Shown here in pieces: positions 31,501 to 39,506 of a stretch of DNA of 64,000 nucleotides. The notes under the pieces are model-generated. The model was not told the origin of the DNA and searched no databases. It saw only the letters and a program-made list of their open reading frames with translations. Numbering within the stretch: position 1 is the first letter of the stretch; each line of letters opens with the position of its first letter. The position numbers and the translations under genes are program-made. This DNA comes from Mucilaginibacter endophyticus (lineage in GTDB: Bacteria; Bacteroidota; Bacteroidia; Sphingobacteriales; Sphingobacteriaceae): NCBI RefSeq assembly GCF_003351025.1, contig NZ_QPCG01000005.1:381165-445164 (forward strand), written 5' to 3'.

Positions 31501-32586
31501 TTAATTTAATACACTAATTTTAGTGTTGTCGTTATCTCGATGTAAATCTGAGGAAATTAGCTTAAATTGGAAATCTATATCTTTCTTTTTCTTAAGCCTT
31601 TCAAGTACAGTATTGGCATCTTTAAATAAAAATCCTTCATCTAATGAATATAAATAAACAGAATGTTTATCTATCAGCCTTTTATTCAAAATAAGTTCAG
31701 TTAAATTCTTTTCGAAAACCTGTCTTTTGTTTGGTTTATTAAAATGATCAAATAGGAATGGCTGATTAAAATCGATTTTTTCACTATCTATATCATAATT
31801 TGCTTCGCCTCGCATTTTATCATTTCTCCATGCTATAGCCAAGAATTTTTCAATCCCGAGTGTATGATTCGTACCAAAAATTAAACCATAAATATTAGAT
31901 CCCTTTTTTATAGAGAACGGCGCTAAGTAATATTTCTTATTATTAGGGATTAATGATTTGTAATGTTGAAGCACGTTTCGATGAATATGATAATAATTCA
32001 TCTGCTGTATTTCTATCGGATCAAAAGAAAAATATTTTTTGAATTCAGGTGTATCTGCAAACCTTTTAAAATATGAAGAAGATATGTAGAACAGGAAATC
32101 AGTTTGTTTTAAGGAAATAATTTTATTGAAAATTTCTGAAGTAATTTGCTTTATCCCATTTTGATCCAAAAACAAAAAATTGGCAGATGTTTTCATTGAT
32201 TCATATAGGGATGAGAATAGTGAAGCAAAATCTTCTTTATAAGGCTTGATTTCAAAATCCCCTTCAATATCTTTTAATGATTCAATAAGAAAATTATAGT
32301 TGTCTTGATCCAACTCGTTGAAATGTAAAATTACTCTAATTCCATTGTCCTTTATAAAATGCTCAATTGACTTGACTATCGCAATTGCAATTAAAGGACT
32401 GCCTGGAACATCATTCTTATCCTTGCCCTGCCCGGCAAAAAAGTCAAAGATTTGTACGGTTCTCCAAATAGGTTCTTTCTTTGAAAGAAAAACTGGAAGC
32501 CATTCTTTAAAATAATCTTTATAAATTTTTAATTTAACTAAAGTTCCCTCATCGAAGGGCTTTCTGAAAAGGTCTTTACCAGGCAT
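31501..32586 (-). CDS. tcmP: TcmP, three-Cys-motif partner protein
   Basis: This 361-residue protein has the TcmP signature at its N-terminus: LFRKPFDEGTLVKLKIYKDY and the motif IFDFFAGQGKDKNDVPGSP (about 46-64). That motif resembles a SAM-binding motif I (DxFAGxG), suggesting an ancestral methyltransferase fold. The rest is less conserved (SLKDIEGDFEIKPY, NFLFLDQNG). It is 6 nt upstream of the DUF5131 gene, in the same orientation, and the two are probably one transcript. The pair is common in mobile and defence-associated regions. Function unknown; a nucleic-acid-modifying role is inferred from the motif only. Confidence 0.88.
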   Translation of the reverse strand: MPGKDLFRKPFDEGTLVKLKIYKDYFKEWLPVFLSKKEPIWRTVQIFDFFAGQGKDKNDVPGSPLIAIAIVKSIEHFIKDNGIRVILHFNELDQDNYNFLIESLKDIEGDFEIKPYKEDFASLFSSLYESMKTSANFLFLDQNGIKQITSEIFNKIISLKQTDFLFYISSSYFKRFADTPEFKKYFSFDPIEIQQMNYYHIHRNVLQHYKSLIPNNKKYYLAPFSIKKGSNIYGLIFGTNHTLGIEKFLAIAWRNDKMRGEANYDIDSEKIDFNQPFLFDHFNKPNKRQVFEKNLTELILNKRLIDKHSVYLYSLDEGFLFKDANTVLERLKKKKDIDFQFKLISSDLHRDNDNTKISVLN

Positions 32587-32675
32587 AAAGTAAAATTACT
32601 AAAATTATTAGTATTTAAAAATAAAAGTGAGTGTTTATAAATTGGATCTAACTATCTGTTTTGCAAATATTAAGT

Positions 32676-32699
32676 AATATCATTATATAATATGATATT
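32676..32699. promoter_or_regulatory. Palindrome in the tcmP-fabG divergent gap
   Basis: AATATCAT (32676-32683) and ATGATATT (32692-32699) form a perfect 8-bp inverted repeat with an 8-base AT-rich spacer. It lies 90 nt before the tcmP start and 87 nt before the fabG start. It may be an operator for either gene. A smaller inverted repeat ACTAA-TTAGT at 32598-32612 lies next to the tcmP start. Confidence 0.4.
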
Positions 32700-32786
32700 T
32701 GCAAGGGCATTTTATGGTCGGAATAGAGCTATGATTGAAAACAAAAAACTGCTAACTTCACCGCCCTGAAATCATATACTTTAATT

Positions 32787-33530
32787 ATGAAATTATTAGA
32801 AGGAAAAACCGCGTTGGTTACCGGCGCGTCAAAAGGAATAGGCCGTAAGATTGCCGAAAAATTTGCCGAGCATGGCGCTAACGTAGCTTTCACCTACTTG
32901 TCGTCTGTTGAAAAAGGTCAGGCGTTGGAGCAGGAGCTGCAAAGCTTCGGCACTAAAATAAAAGGTTACCGCTCTGACGCTTCCAAATTTGATGAAGCTG
33001 ATAAATTGATCACCGATATTGTTGCTGATTTTGGAACTCTTGATATTGTGGTTAACAATGCCGGTATTACTAAAGATGGTTTGCTGATGCGCATGACCGA
33101 AGAAAACTGGGACGAAGTGCTTGACGTAAACCTGAAATCGATATTCAACGTTACTAAAGCTGCCTCAAAAATCATGATGAAAAACCGTAAAGGTGTGTTC
33201 ATTAACATGAGCTCTGTTGTTGGTGTACAAGGCAATGCCGGTCAGGCTAATTATGCTGCTTCAAAAGCAGGTATCATCGGTTTCTCTAAATCGGTAGCTA
33301 AAGAGTTGGGTTCACGTAACATCCGCACTAACGTTGTTGCCCCGGGCTTTATCCATACCGAAATGACCGAGGTGCTGGACCCAAAAGTTGTTGAAGGCTG
33401 GGCAGCCGGTATCCCGCTTAAACGTGCCGGCGAAGTTGAGGACGTAGCTAATGCCTGCGTATTCCTTGCTTCAGACATGGCCGCTTATATCACCGGACAG
33501 GTTATCCCTGTTGATGGTGGTATGTTGTAA
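32787..33530 (+). CDS. fabG: 3-oxoacyl-ACP reductase
   Basis: This NADPH-dependent reductase of fatty acid elongation reduces beta-ketoacyl-ACP to beta-hydroxyacyl-ACP. The 247 residues form a single Rossmann-fold short-chain dehydrogenase. TGASKGIG (12-19) binds the cofactor, NNAG is at about 90-93, and the catalytic triad S143, Y156, K160 is visible in MSSVVGVQGNAGQANYAASK. The C-terminus PVDGGML fits FabG. No other fatty acid gene is beside it. It is monocistronic and its upstream gap contains a palindrome and weak promoter-like bases. Confidence 0.95.
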   Translation: MKLLEGKTALVTGASKGIGRKIAEKFAEHGANVAFTYLSSVEKGQALEQELQSFGTKIKGYRSDASKFDEADKLITDIVADFGTLDIVVNNAGITKDGLLMRMTEENWDEVLDVNLKSIFNVTKAASKIMMKNRKGVFINMSSVVGVQGNAGQANYAASKAGIIGFSKSVAKELGSRNIRTNVVAPGFIHTEMTEVLDPKVVEGWAAGIPLKRAGEVEDVANACVFLASDMAAYITGQVIPVDGGML

Positions 33531-33549
33531 GATATATTTATTTCTACTA

Positions 33550-33644
33550 CATGTCATTGCGGGGAGGAACGACGAAGCGATCTCGTAGCTATACAGGGCG
33601 GCTTTGCTTCCGTGCGGTTGCCACGCTTCGCTCGCAATGACATG
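33550..33644. repeat. TCATTGCGAG palindromic repeat, copy 3
   Basis: The 95-base element starts ATGTCATTGCGGGGAGGAAC and ends CGCTCGCAATGACATG. It matches the copy at 17798 over most of its length in the same orientation, with the same GGCTTTGCTTCCGTGCGGTTGCCACGC-like right half. It fills part of the gap after fabG. Confidence 0.85.
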
Positions 33645-33789
33645 GTTTTTTAAATCCTGGTAAGTTCGTCTCGATCTCAACCGGCGAATTAAAACTTATT
33701 CCCCTCTTTTCACAATAATTTCGCATTTTGCAGTTAATGTTTATTGGGCCGGATGCCCCGCGCCTTTGACAATGATACTATAGCTACAA

Positions 33790-35871
33790 ATGTTTTCACT
33801 TACATGGGGTTCTGTTTCGGGATGGTGGTTGCCTGCCGGCTTATTGCTTGGCTTAGGGTATGCCTGGCTCATGTACCGCAAGCCGGTTGATCTTGGTAAA
33901 AATTTACGCTATATACTGGCTGCTTTCCGTGCAATTACCGTATTTTTCATAACGGTGCTGCTCATTTCCCCCTTAGTAAAAACGGTTAAATATGAGCCGC
34001 AAAGGCCTTTGGTACTTATTGCCCAGGATAATTCATCATCTGTCAATACGTTTAAGCCAACTGACTTTAGCTCTTCTACCTTTGTTGATGATCTGGCTAA
34101 ACTCAAACAGGAACTTGGTGATAAGTATGATGTGCAGGAATTTCATTTTGATAAAGATCTGCATACTGGTCTTTCAAAAAGTTTCGGTGGTAAGCAAACC
34201 GATATAGCCGGAGCATTGCATCAGCTTAACGACAGGTTTACCAATCAAAACATCGGCGCATTGGTATTGGCTACCGATGGTTTATATAACCAGGGGAACG
34301 ATCCGCAATATGAAGCCCGGAATATTAAAACCAATATCTACACGATAGCCCTTGGCGATACCACTACCAAACGTGATTTACTCATAGGTAACGTAAATTA
34401 TAACAAGACTGCCTTTTTAGGGAACGATTTTGTGATAGAAGTGCTCGCCACAGCTTATCAAAGCAATGGCGAAAACATGAACCTGGCTGTTACTGAAGAT
34501 GGCAAACAAGTTTATACGCAAAGTATCCCGGTAACAGGAAATGATTTTAAAAAGATTGTTTCCATAAAACTAAATGCGGCAAAGAAAGGGCTTCGGAAAT
34601 ATAACATCAGCATAGCGTCCATAAAAAACGAACTCTCGACCCAAAACAATACCGAAACCATTTATGTGGAAGTGTTGGATGCAAGGCAAAAAGTTTTGTT
34701 GCTGTATAATGGTCCGCACCCGGATTTAACGGTGATTAAACAGGCTATAGAAACCAACAAAAACTTTGAGGTAAAGGCAAGCTCCCTTGCCGATGCAGCT
34801 ACCATTAAACCTGCCGATTACAGCCTGGTGGTCCTGTATCAACTTTCGGCGGGTGAATATGCCCCGATAAAGAATTTTATAGCTAAAAGTAAAACGCCCG
34901 TTTGGTACATTGTTGGTTCGCAAAGTAACCTGCAGGCGATTAACAGCGAACAAAACACGGTACGCATAAGTGCAGGCAGGGCCGAAACCCAGGAAGTAAT
35001 TCCGTTGCCGGCCAATGATTTTACAGCTTTTACACTGTCAGATTCGGCCAGGAGAAAGATTGCAGCATTCCCGCCATTGGTTGCACCGTTTGGCAGTTAT
35101 GGAACCGCGGCAGGCACTTCAGTATTGTTGAAACAAAAGATTGGCGCGGTAGCTACTACTTACCCTTTACTTGCCTTTGGCGATGAAGCAGGACGGCGTA
35201 TTGCTGTGCTAACCGGTGAAGGGATCTGGCGCTGGCAACTGTCCGAATTTCAAAACTATGGCAACAGGAACGCCACTGATGAACTGCTGAGCCAAACCGT
35301 ACAATACTTAACAGCTAATGCCAACCGTCAGCGTTTCCGTGTTTACCCGGCACGTAATGTATTTGACGAGGGTGAAAACGTGATCCTCAATGCCGAATTG
35401 TATAATGATGCGCTTGAACTCATCAACACACCTGATGTAAAGATAGAACTGAAAAGCGCGGCAGGAAAAAATTACAGCTTCCTGTTCACCCGTACTGGTC
35501 AGAGCTATCAACTGGACGGTGGGGCGTTGCCTATAGGCGAGTACACTTACAGCGCCTCAACTCAAAACGGAAAACAGGATTTTAAAGCCACAGGGCAATT
35601 CACCATAAAACCCCTTAACCTCGAAGCCCGCCAAAGCGCCGCTAATCATTCACTGCTTAATACGCTGGCTAAACAAAGTGGCGGACAAATGATCAAACCT
35701 TCACAAATTAACCAGCTTGCCGATCTGATCCGCAAAAACGAAAACATTAAAACGGTAGTTTATGAGGATAAGCACTACAGCGATCTGATTGATATGAAGT
35801 GGCTGTTTGTAATGATTCTGCTGCTGTTATCAACGGAGTGGTTTTTGAGGAAGCGGGAAGGAGAAGTTTAG
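33790..35871 (+). CDS. Membrane protein with VWA-like extracytoplasmic region
   Basis: This 693-residue protein has two N-terminal transmembrane helices (about 10-28 and 40-62), a large extracytoplasmic region and one C-terminal helix (about 668-686) ending in a basic tail. The part after helix 2 carries LIAQDNSSSV, a MIDAS-like DxSxS motif with an altered middle, and VLATDGLYNQGNDP, as in von Willebrand factor A domains. Later sections contain Ig-like beta segments and a glutamine-amidotransferase-like VVLYQLSAGEY region. Such proteins are known from Bacteroidota but not characterised. It is monocistronic, bounded by repeats on both sides. Confidence 0.8.
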   Translation: MFSLTWGSVSGWWLPAGLLLGLGYAWLMYRKPVDLGKNLRYILAAFRAITVFFITVLLISPLVKTVKYEPQRPLVLIAQDNSSSVNTFKPTDFSSSTFVDDLAKLKQELGDKYDVQEFHFDKDLHTGLSKSFGGKQTDIAGALHQLNDRFTNQNIGALVLATDGLYNQGNDPQYEARNIKTNIYTIALGDTTTKRDLLIGNVNYNKTAFLGNDFVIEVLATAYQSNGENMNLAVTEDGKQVYTQSIPVTGNDFKKIVSIKLNAAKKGLRKYNISIASIKNELSTQNNTETIYVEVLDARQKVLLLYNGPHPDLTVIKQAIETNKNFEVKASSLADAATIKPADYSLVVLYQLSAGEYAPIKNFIAKSKTPVWYIVGSQSNLQAINSEQNTVRISAGRAETQEVIPLPANDFTAFTLSDSARRKIAAFPPLVAPFGSYGTAAGTSVLLKQKIGAVATTYPLLAFGDEAGRRIAVLTGEGIWRWQLSEFQNYGNRNATDELLSQTVQYLTANANRQRFRVYPARNVFDEGENVILNAELYNDALELINTPDVKIELKSAAGKNYSFLFTRTGQSYQLDGGALPIGEYTYSASTQNGKQDFKATGQFTIKPLNLEARQSAANHSLLNTLAKQSGGQMIKPSQINQLADLIRKNENIKTVVYEDKHYSDLIDMKWLFVMILLLLSTEWFLRKREGEV

Positions 35872-35994
35872 CGTATTAGAGTCAAGACGGTAAGATTCAA
35901 GAGGCAGGAAAGAAGGGCAGAAATCGAAAGAAAAAACGACAGGTAAAAGCGTGGCCAATTGCGATACCCTCCCCCGGGAACCATTATAGGAACA

Positions 35995-36741
35995 TAGATT
36001 TAGGGGCTTAATTCCCCGTAGGGGATACCTGTTTGTAGCAAAAAGGGTGAAAATCCTTTGCCTCGTAGAGGCTACCCTTTAATATTGATTGCAAACATAG
36101 CCTGATTAGGGTAGCGCCTACGGCGCACAAGACTGTTTCTGTCCTTTTTCTACAAACAGGTAGCACCTACGGCGCAAAAATGGGCGTAACGATGTAGCCT
36201 TGGGAGAAGAGGCAGTCGCAAGACCCGCCCTTGGAAATCATAAGGGGGTATAGATTTTAAGGGTTTAATTCTCCGTAGGGGATACTTGTTTGTAACAAAA
36301 TAAGGGTGAAAATCCTTTGCCTCGTAGAGGCTACCCTTTAACATTGATTGCAAACATCGCCCGATTAGGGTAGCGCCTACGGCGCACAAGACTGTTTCTG
36401 TCCTTTTTCTACAAACAGGTAGCACCTACGGCGCAAAAATGGACGTAACGGTGTAGCCTTGGGAGAAGAGGCAGTCGCAAGACCCGCCCTTGGAAATCAT
36501 AAGGGGGTATAGATTTTAAGGGTTTAATTCTCCGTAGGGGATACTTGTTTGTAACAAAATAAGGGTGAAAATCCTTTGCCTCGTAGAGGCTACCCTTTAA
36601 CATTGATTGCAAACATCGCCCGATTAGGGTAGCGCCTACGGCGCACAAGACTGTTTCTGTCCTTTTTCTACAAACAGGTAGCACCTACGGCGCAAAAATG
36701 GACGTAACGGTGTAGCTTTGGGAGAAGAGGCAGTCGCAAGA
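35995..36741. repeat. Three-copy tandem repeat, 259-bp unit of GTAGGCGCTAC elements
   Basis: Three head-to-tail copies start at 35995, 36251 and 36510. Copies 2 and 3 differ by only one base over 232 bases (C to T in the GTAGCCTTGGG word), and copy 1 is more diverged. Each unit contains four alternating-orientation GTAGGxGxTACC words and outer inverted arms around CTGTTTGTAG / CTACAAACAG. Copy 3 is truncated after GCAGTCGCAAGA. This fills a 901-base gap (35872-36772). The open frames inside the units are artefacts of repetition. Confidence 0.9.
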
Positions 36742-36772
36742 TGCTCCTATTTTGGAGAAGCTAATCTTTTGT

Positions 36773-37096
36773 TTACTTGTCTTTACTCTCCGGTACTACC
36801 ACATAAACATCCTCATTGGCTTTTTTCATAAGGTACTTTTCGCGGGCAAATTTTTCCATTTGCTGTGGATTGGTGGTAAGTTCTTTAAGCTCTTTAGTTA
36901 CCTGATCGGTTTGGGCTTTATAGAAATCGCGCTCAACTCTTAGTTTTTTAACCTGTTGATGGTATTGGTATTGGGAGAAAAGATCGTTCCTGTCGAAGAA
37001 TATCATCCACACTACAAAAGCAAGGGTAACCAGAAAAAACTTGTTCTTGAAAAGATCTATAAGGCGTTTCATTGATACCGGCTGTATGATTTTCAT
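36773..37096 (-). CDS. FtsB/DivIC-like septum formation initiator
   Basis: This 107-residue bitopic membrane protein has a short cytoplasmic N-terminus, one transmembrane helix (about 20-35: NKFFLVTLAFVVWMIFF), a coiled-coil region (about 45-85: QYHQQVKKLRVERDFYKAQTDQVTKELKEL) and a C-terminal segment with QMEKFAREKYLMKKANEDVYVVV. That is the hallmark of the septum formation initiator family that links divisome proteins in the periplasm. In Bacteroidota it often lies near eno, and here eno, lspA and a helicase lie upstream on the same strand. The start could also be the ATG at 37072. Confidence 0.88.
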   Translation of the reverse strand: MKIIQPVSMKRLIDLFKNKFFLVTLAFVVWMIFFDRNDLFSQYQYHQQVKKLRVERDFYKAQTDQVTKELKELTTNPQQMEKFAREKYLMKKANEDVYVVVPESKDK

Positions 37097-37170
37097 TTAA
37101 AGCTATTTAATTTTTTCGACCGCTACAAATATGCTTATTAACTTATTAACAGGGGGATTTTTTTGGAGAT

Positions 37171-37253
37171 TGGTTGATTAAGTTGATTAGGTGAGTGGTT
37201 TTGTCTATAACTAAAACAACCATTCACCTAACCAACTACTCACTCAATCAACC
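37171..37253. repeat. Large inverted repeat GGTTGATT...AATCAACC
   Basis: TGGTTGATTAAGTTGATTAG and its near-complement ACTCAATCAACCA, with AGGTGAGTGGTTTTG / CAACCATTCACCT inside, make an imperfect 83-base inverted repeat. It directly follows the helicase stop, so it may act as a terminator for that gene. Confidence 0.5.
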
Positions 37254-37257
37254 AGTC

Positions 37258-38622
37258 TTAACCTTTTCTGGCTCCGCTCATGCCGCTTTTGCCGCCGGGT
37301 TTAGATGCTTCTGAGCGGTTACCGCCTGGTTTTTTATTGCCACCAGAACGGTTATTTCCGGCTGAACGGCTGTTGCCGCTACCGCCAGATCTGCGGTTAC
37401 CTCCACGGCCACCGCCACCTCCTCGTTGGCCGCCTGAACCACCTTTTTTAGGTGCTTCGTTTATTTTAGCTGCCATAGCCGCCGGGCTAAGCGGGTAAGG
37501 GTGACCTTCTTCAACCGGGATCTGTTTGGCTATCAGTTTGTGGATATCTTTCAAAAACTCCAGTTCCTCGGCATCGCAAAATGAAAACGCTATGCCATCT
37601 GCCCCGGCACGACCGGTACGGCCAATACGGTGTACGTAGGTTTCGGGTATGTTAGGCAATTCGTAGTTGATAACGTGTGTTAACTCGTCAATATCAATAC
37701 CACGGGCCGCGATATCGGTAGCTATCAATACACGTGTTGTACGGTTTTTAAAGTTGGTTAATGCGCGCTGCCTTGCATTTTGTGATTTATTGCCGTGGAT
37801 AGCTTCGGCAGTAATACCTGCCCGGGTTAAATCTTTTACAACTTTATCGGCTCCGTGTTTGGTGCGCGTAAATACCAAAGCGGTTTTAATATTTTTATCT
37901 TTCAGTATGTGGATCAGCAGCGATTTTTTATCGCTCTTATCAACATAATAAATCTTTTGCTGTATGGTATCGGCAGTGGATGAAACCGGGGTAACTTCTA
38001 CTTTTTCGGGATTATTCAGGATGCTATCTGCCAGGCTCTGGATCTCTTTTGGCATGGTGGCCGAAAAGAACAACGTTTGCCTTTTAGCGGGCACTTTGGC
38101 AATGATCTTCTTAACATCATTAACAAAGCCCATATCCAGCATGCGGTCGGCCTCGTCCAATATCAAGAATTTAACATGCTCCAGGTTAATAAAACGCTGG
38201 TTCATTAAATCCAGCAATCGGCCCGGGGTTGCTACTAAAATATCAACACCACGACGCAAAGCATCAACCTGTGGGTTTTGCGACACACCACCAAATATGA
38301 CCAGGTTTTTAAGGCCTGTATGCCTTCCGTAATTGGTAAAGCTTTCGCCAATTTGAAGGGCAAGCTCACGGGTAGGCGTTAAAACCAAAGCTTTAATGGT
38401 TTTTTGCTCTTTGTGGGCTATCCTGTCCTGGTGCAATAGCTGTAGGGTAGGGATAGCGAACGCCGCGGTTTTACCGGTGCCGGTTTGGGCACAGCCAAGC
38501 AAATCATGGCGTTTTAATATAATAGGGATGGCTTGCGCCTGTATTGGAGTAGGTGTGGTATATCCCTCAGTTTTTAAAGCCTTGAGGATAGGCTCAATCA
38601 AATTTAAATTTTCGAATGACAT
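37258..38622 (-). CDS. DEAD-box RNA helicase with Gly/Arg-rich tail, RhlE type
   Basis: This ATP-dependent RNA helicase has all the canonical motifs in 454 residues: the Q-motif region (FENLNLIEPILKAL ... PTPIQAQAIP), AQTGTGKT (motif I), PTRELALQ (Ia), TPGRL, DEAD (II), SAT (III), ALVFTRTKHGADKVV, IATDIAARGIDIDE (V) and HRIGRTGRAG (VI). The last 60 residues are Gly, Arg, Ser, Asn rich (GGQRGGGGGRGGNRRSGGSGN), an RNA-binding low-complexity tail. RhlE-type enzymes act in ribosome assembly and RNA turnover. It may be co-transcribed with lspA and eno, although 155- and 192-base gaps separate them. Confidence 0.95.
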   Translation of the reverse strand: MSFENLNLIEPILKALKTEGYTTPTPIQAQAIPIILKRHDLLGCAQTGTGKTAAFAIPTLQLLHQDRIAHKEQKTIKALVLTPTRELALQIGESFTNYGRHTGLKNLVIFGGVSQNPQVDALRRGVDILVATPGRLLDLMNQRFINLEHVKFLILDEADRMLDMGFVNDVKKIIAKVPAKRQTLFFSATMPKEIQSLADSILNNPEKVEVTPVSSTADTIQQKIYYVDKSDKKSLLIHILKDKNIKTALVFTRTKHGADKVVKDLTRAGITAEAIHGNKSQNARQRALTNFKNRTTRVLIATDIAARGIDIDELTHVINYELPNIPETYVHRIGRTGRAGADGIAFSFCDAEELEFLKDIHKLIAKQIPVEEGHPYPLSPAAMAAKINEAPKKGGSGGQRGGGGGRGGNRRSGGSGNSRSAGNNRSGGNKKPGGNRSEASKPGGKSGMSGARKG

Positions 38623-38777
38623 TCTTGATCTTTTGTAAATATAAGTGTGCTAACGCGAAAGCATAAGCGGATCTGAAGAGTATGCAGGAACTCAAAACCG
38701 TAAAGCGAACGGGTAATTAGCTGCAAAGATACGCTTTTTATTGTTAAGAAAATTTTAAGGGCAAGAGTTACACCGGA

Positions 38778-39314
38778 TTAAGCTGCCAATGTTTCGGTAT
38801 CGGGAGCGTTCTGTTCCTTTTTAGCCTTACGGTCTTTTTGCCATGATTCCAGCAAAATAAGGCCCATACCTATCATGATAGATACATCCGCAACGTTGAA
38901 TACGCCGGTTTGGAAAATGCCGAAATTCATGTGCATAAAGTCGGTTACGCTGCCGTACAACATCCTGTCATATAAATTACCTGCGCCGCCGGCAATGACC
39001 AAAACAATACCAATGGTGGTTAATTTACCTATTAATGGTTTTAACATCACGTAAAAAACACCGAAGGCAAGGGCCAATAGTGGCAATAATGATAGCAGGA
39101 TAAATTTCCATGGGTTTTGCAACGAATCGCCAAGGCTTAAAAAAGCGCCGGTATTTTCGGCATGCAGTATGGTGAAAAAGTTTTTGATAACAAAAATGTT
39201 ATCGCTGATGTGAATGTGTTCCCTTATGTAGATTTTAGTAACCCTGTCAAGCGCGATGCTTAAAACCAATATCAGCACTATACCCAATATCCTCGAAATC
39301 CCTTTTCTGTTCAT
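38778..39314 (-). CDS. lspA: Lipoprotein signal peptidase (signal peptidase II)
   Basis: This inner-membrane aspartyl protease removes the signal peptide from prolipoproteins just before the lipidated cysteine. The 178 residues have four transmembrane helices (about 12-28, 70-90, 99-112, 137-153). The catalytic aspartates are D125 in GSVTDF and D143 in FNVADVS, and the conserved NLYDR at 113-117 is also present. It has a charged C-terminal tail (QKDRKAKKEQNAPDTETLAA). The surrounding genome encodes lipoproteins such as the DUF4249 protein, consistent with its function. Confidence 0.96.
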   Translation of the reverse strand: MNRKGISRILGIVLILVLSIALDRVTKIYIREHIHISDNIFVIKNFFTILHAENTGAFLSLGDSLQNPWKFILLSLLPLLALAFGVFYVMLKPLIGKLTTIGIVLVIAGGAGNLYDRMLYGSVTDFMHMNFGIFQTGVFNVADVSIMIGMGLILLESWQKDRKAKKEQNAPDTETLAA

Positions 39315-39462
39315 TAGTTTATTTTAACAAGTTATTATAACGCAGTTGTTTCGGTTTAATTATGTGGCCTTGATTGCGGACGCAAAGGTAAAAAAATACT
39401 TGGAGATGAGGATAAAATATCGTTATGTTGAACTGGTTTCAGCATAACAAGGGGCAATAAAA

Positions 39463-39491
39463 AAGGCCATCTGCTTTACACAGATGGCCTT
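39463..39491 (-). terminator. Rho-independent terminator of eno
   Basis: On the minus strand, AAGGCCATCTG pairs with CAGATGGCCTT across a 7-base loop, followed by TTTTTTATTG. It lies 16 nt after the eno stop codon. Confidence 0.85.
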
Positions 39492-39506
39492 CTCAGTATC
39501 AAAAGA

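Noticed and set aside
36150..36684. Two near-identical minus-strand frames of 91 codons each, starting MLPVCRKRTETV
   Set aside because: They are carried by successive copies of the 259-bp repeat, including its palindromes; identical sequence results from tandem duplication and not from conserved paralogous genes.
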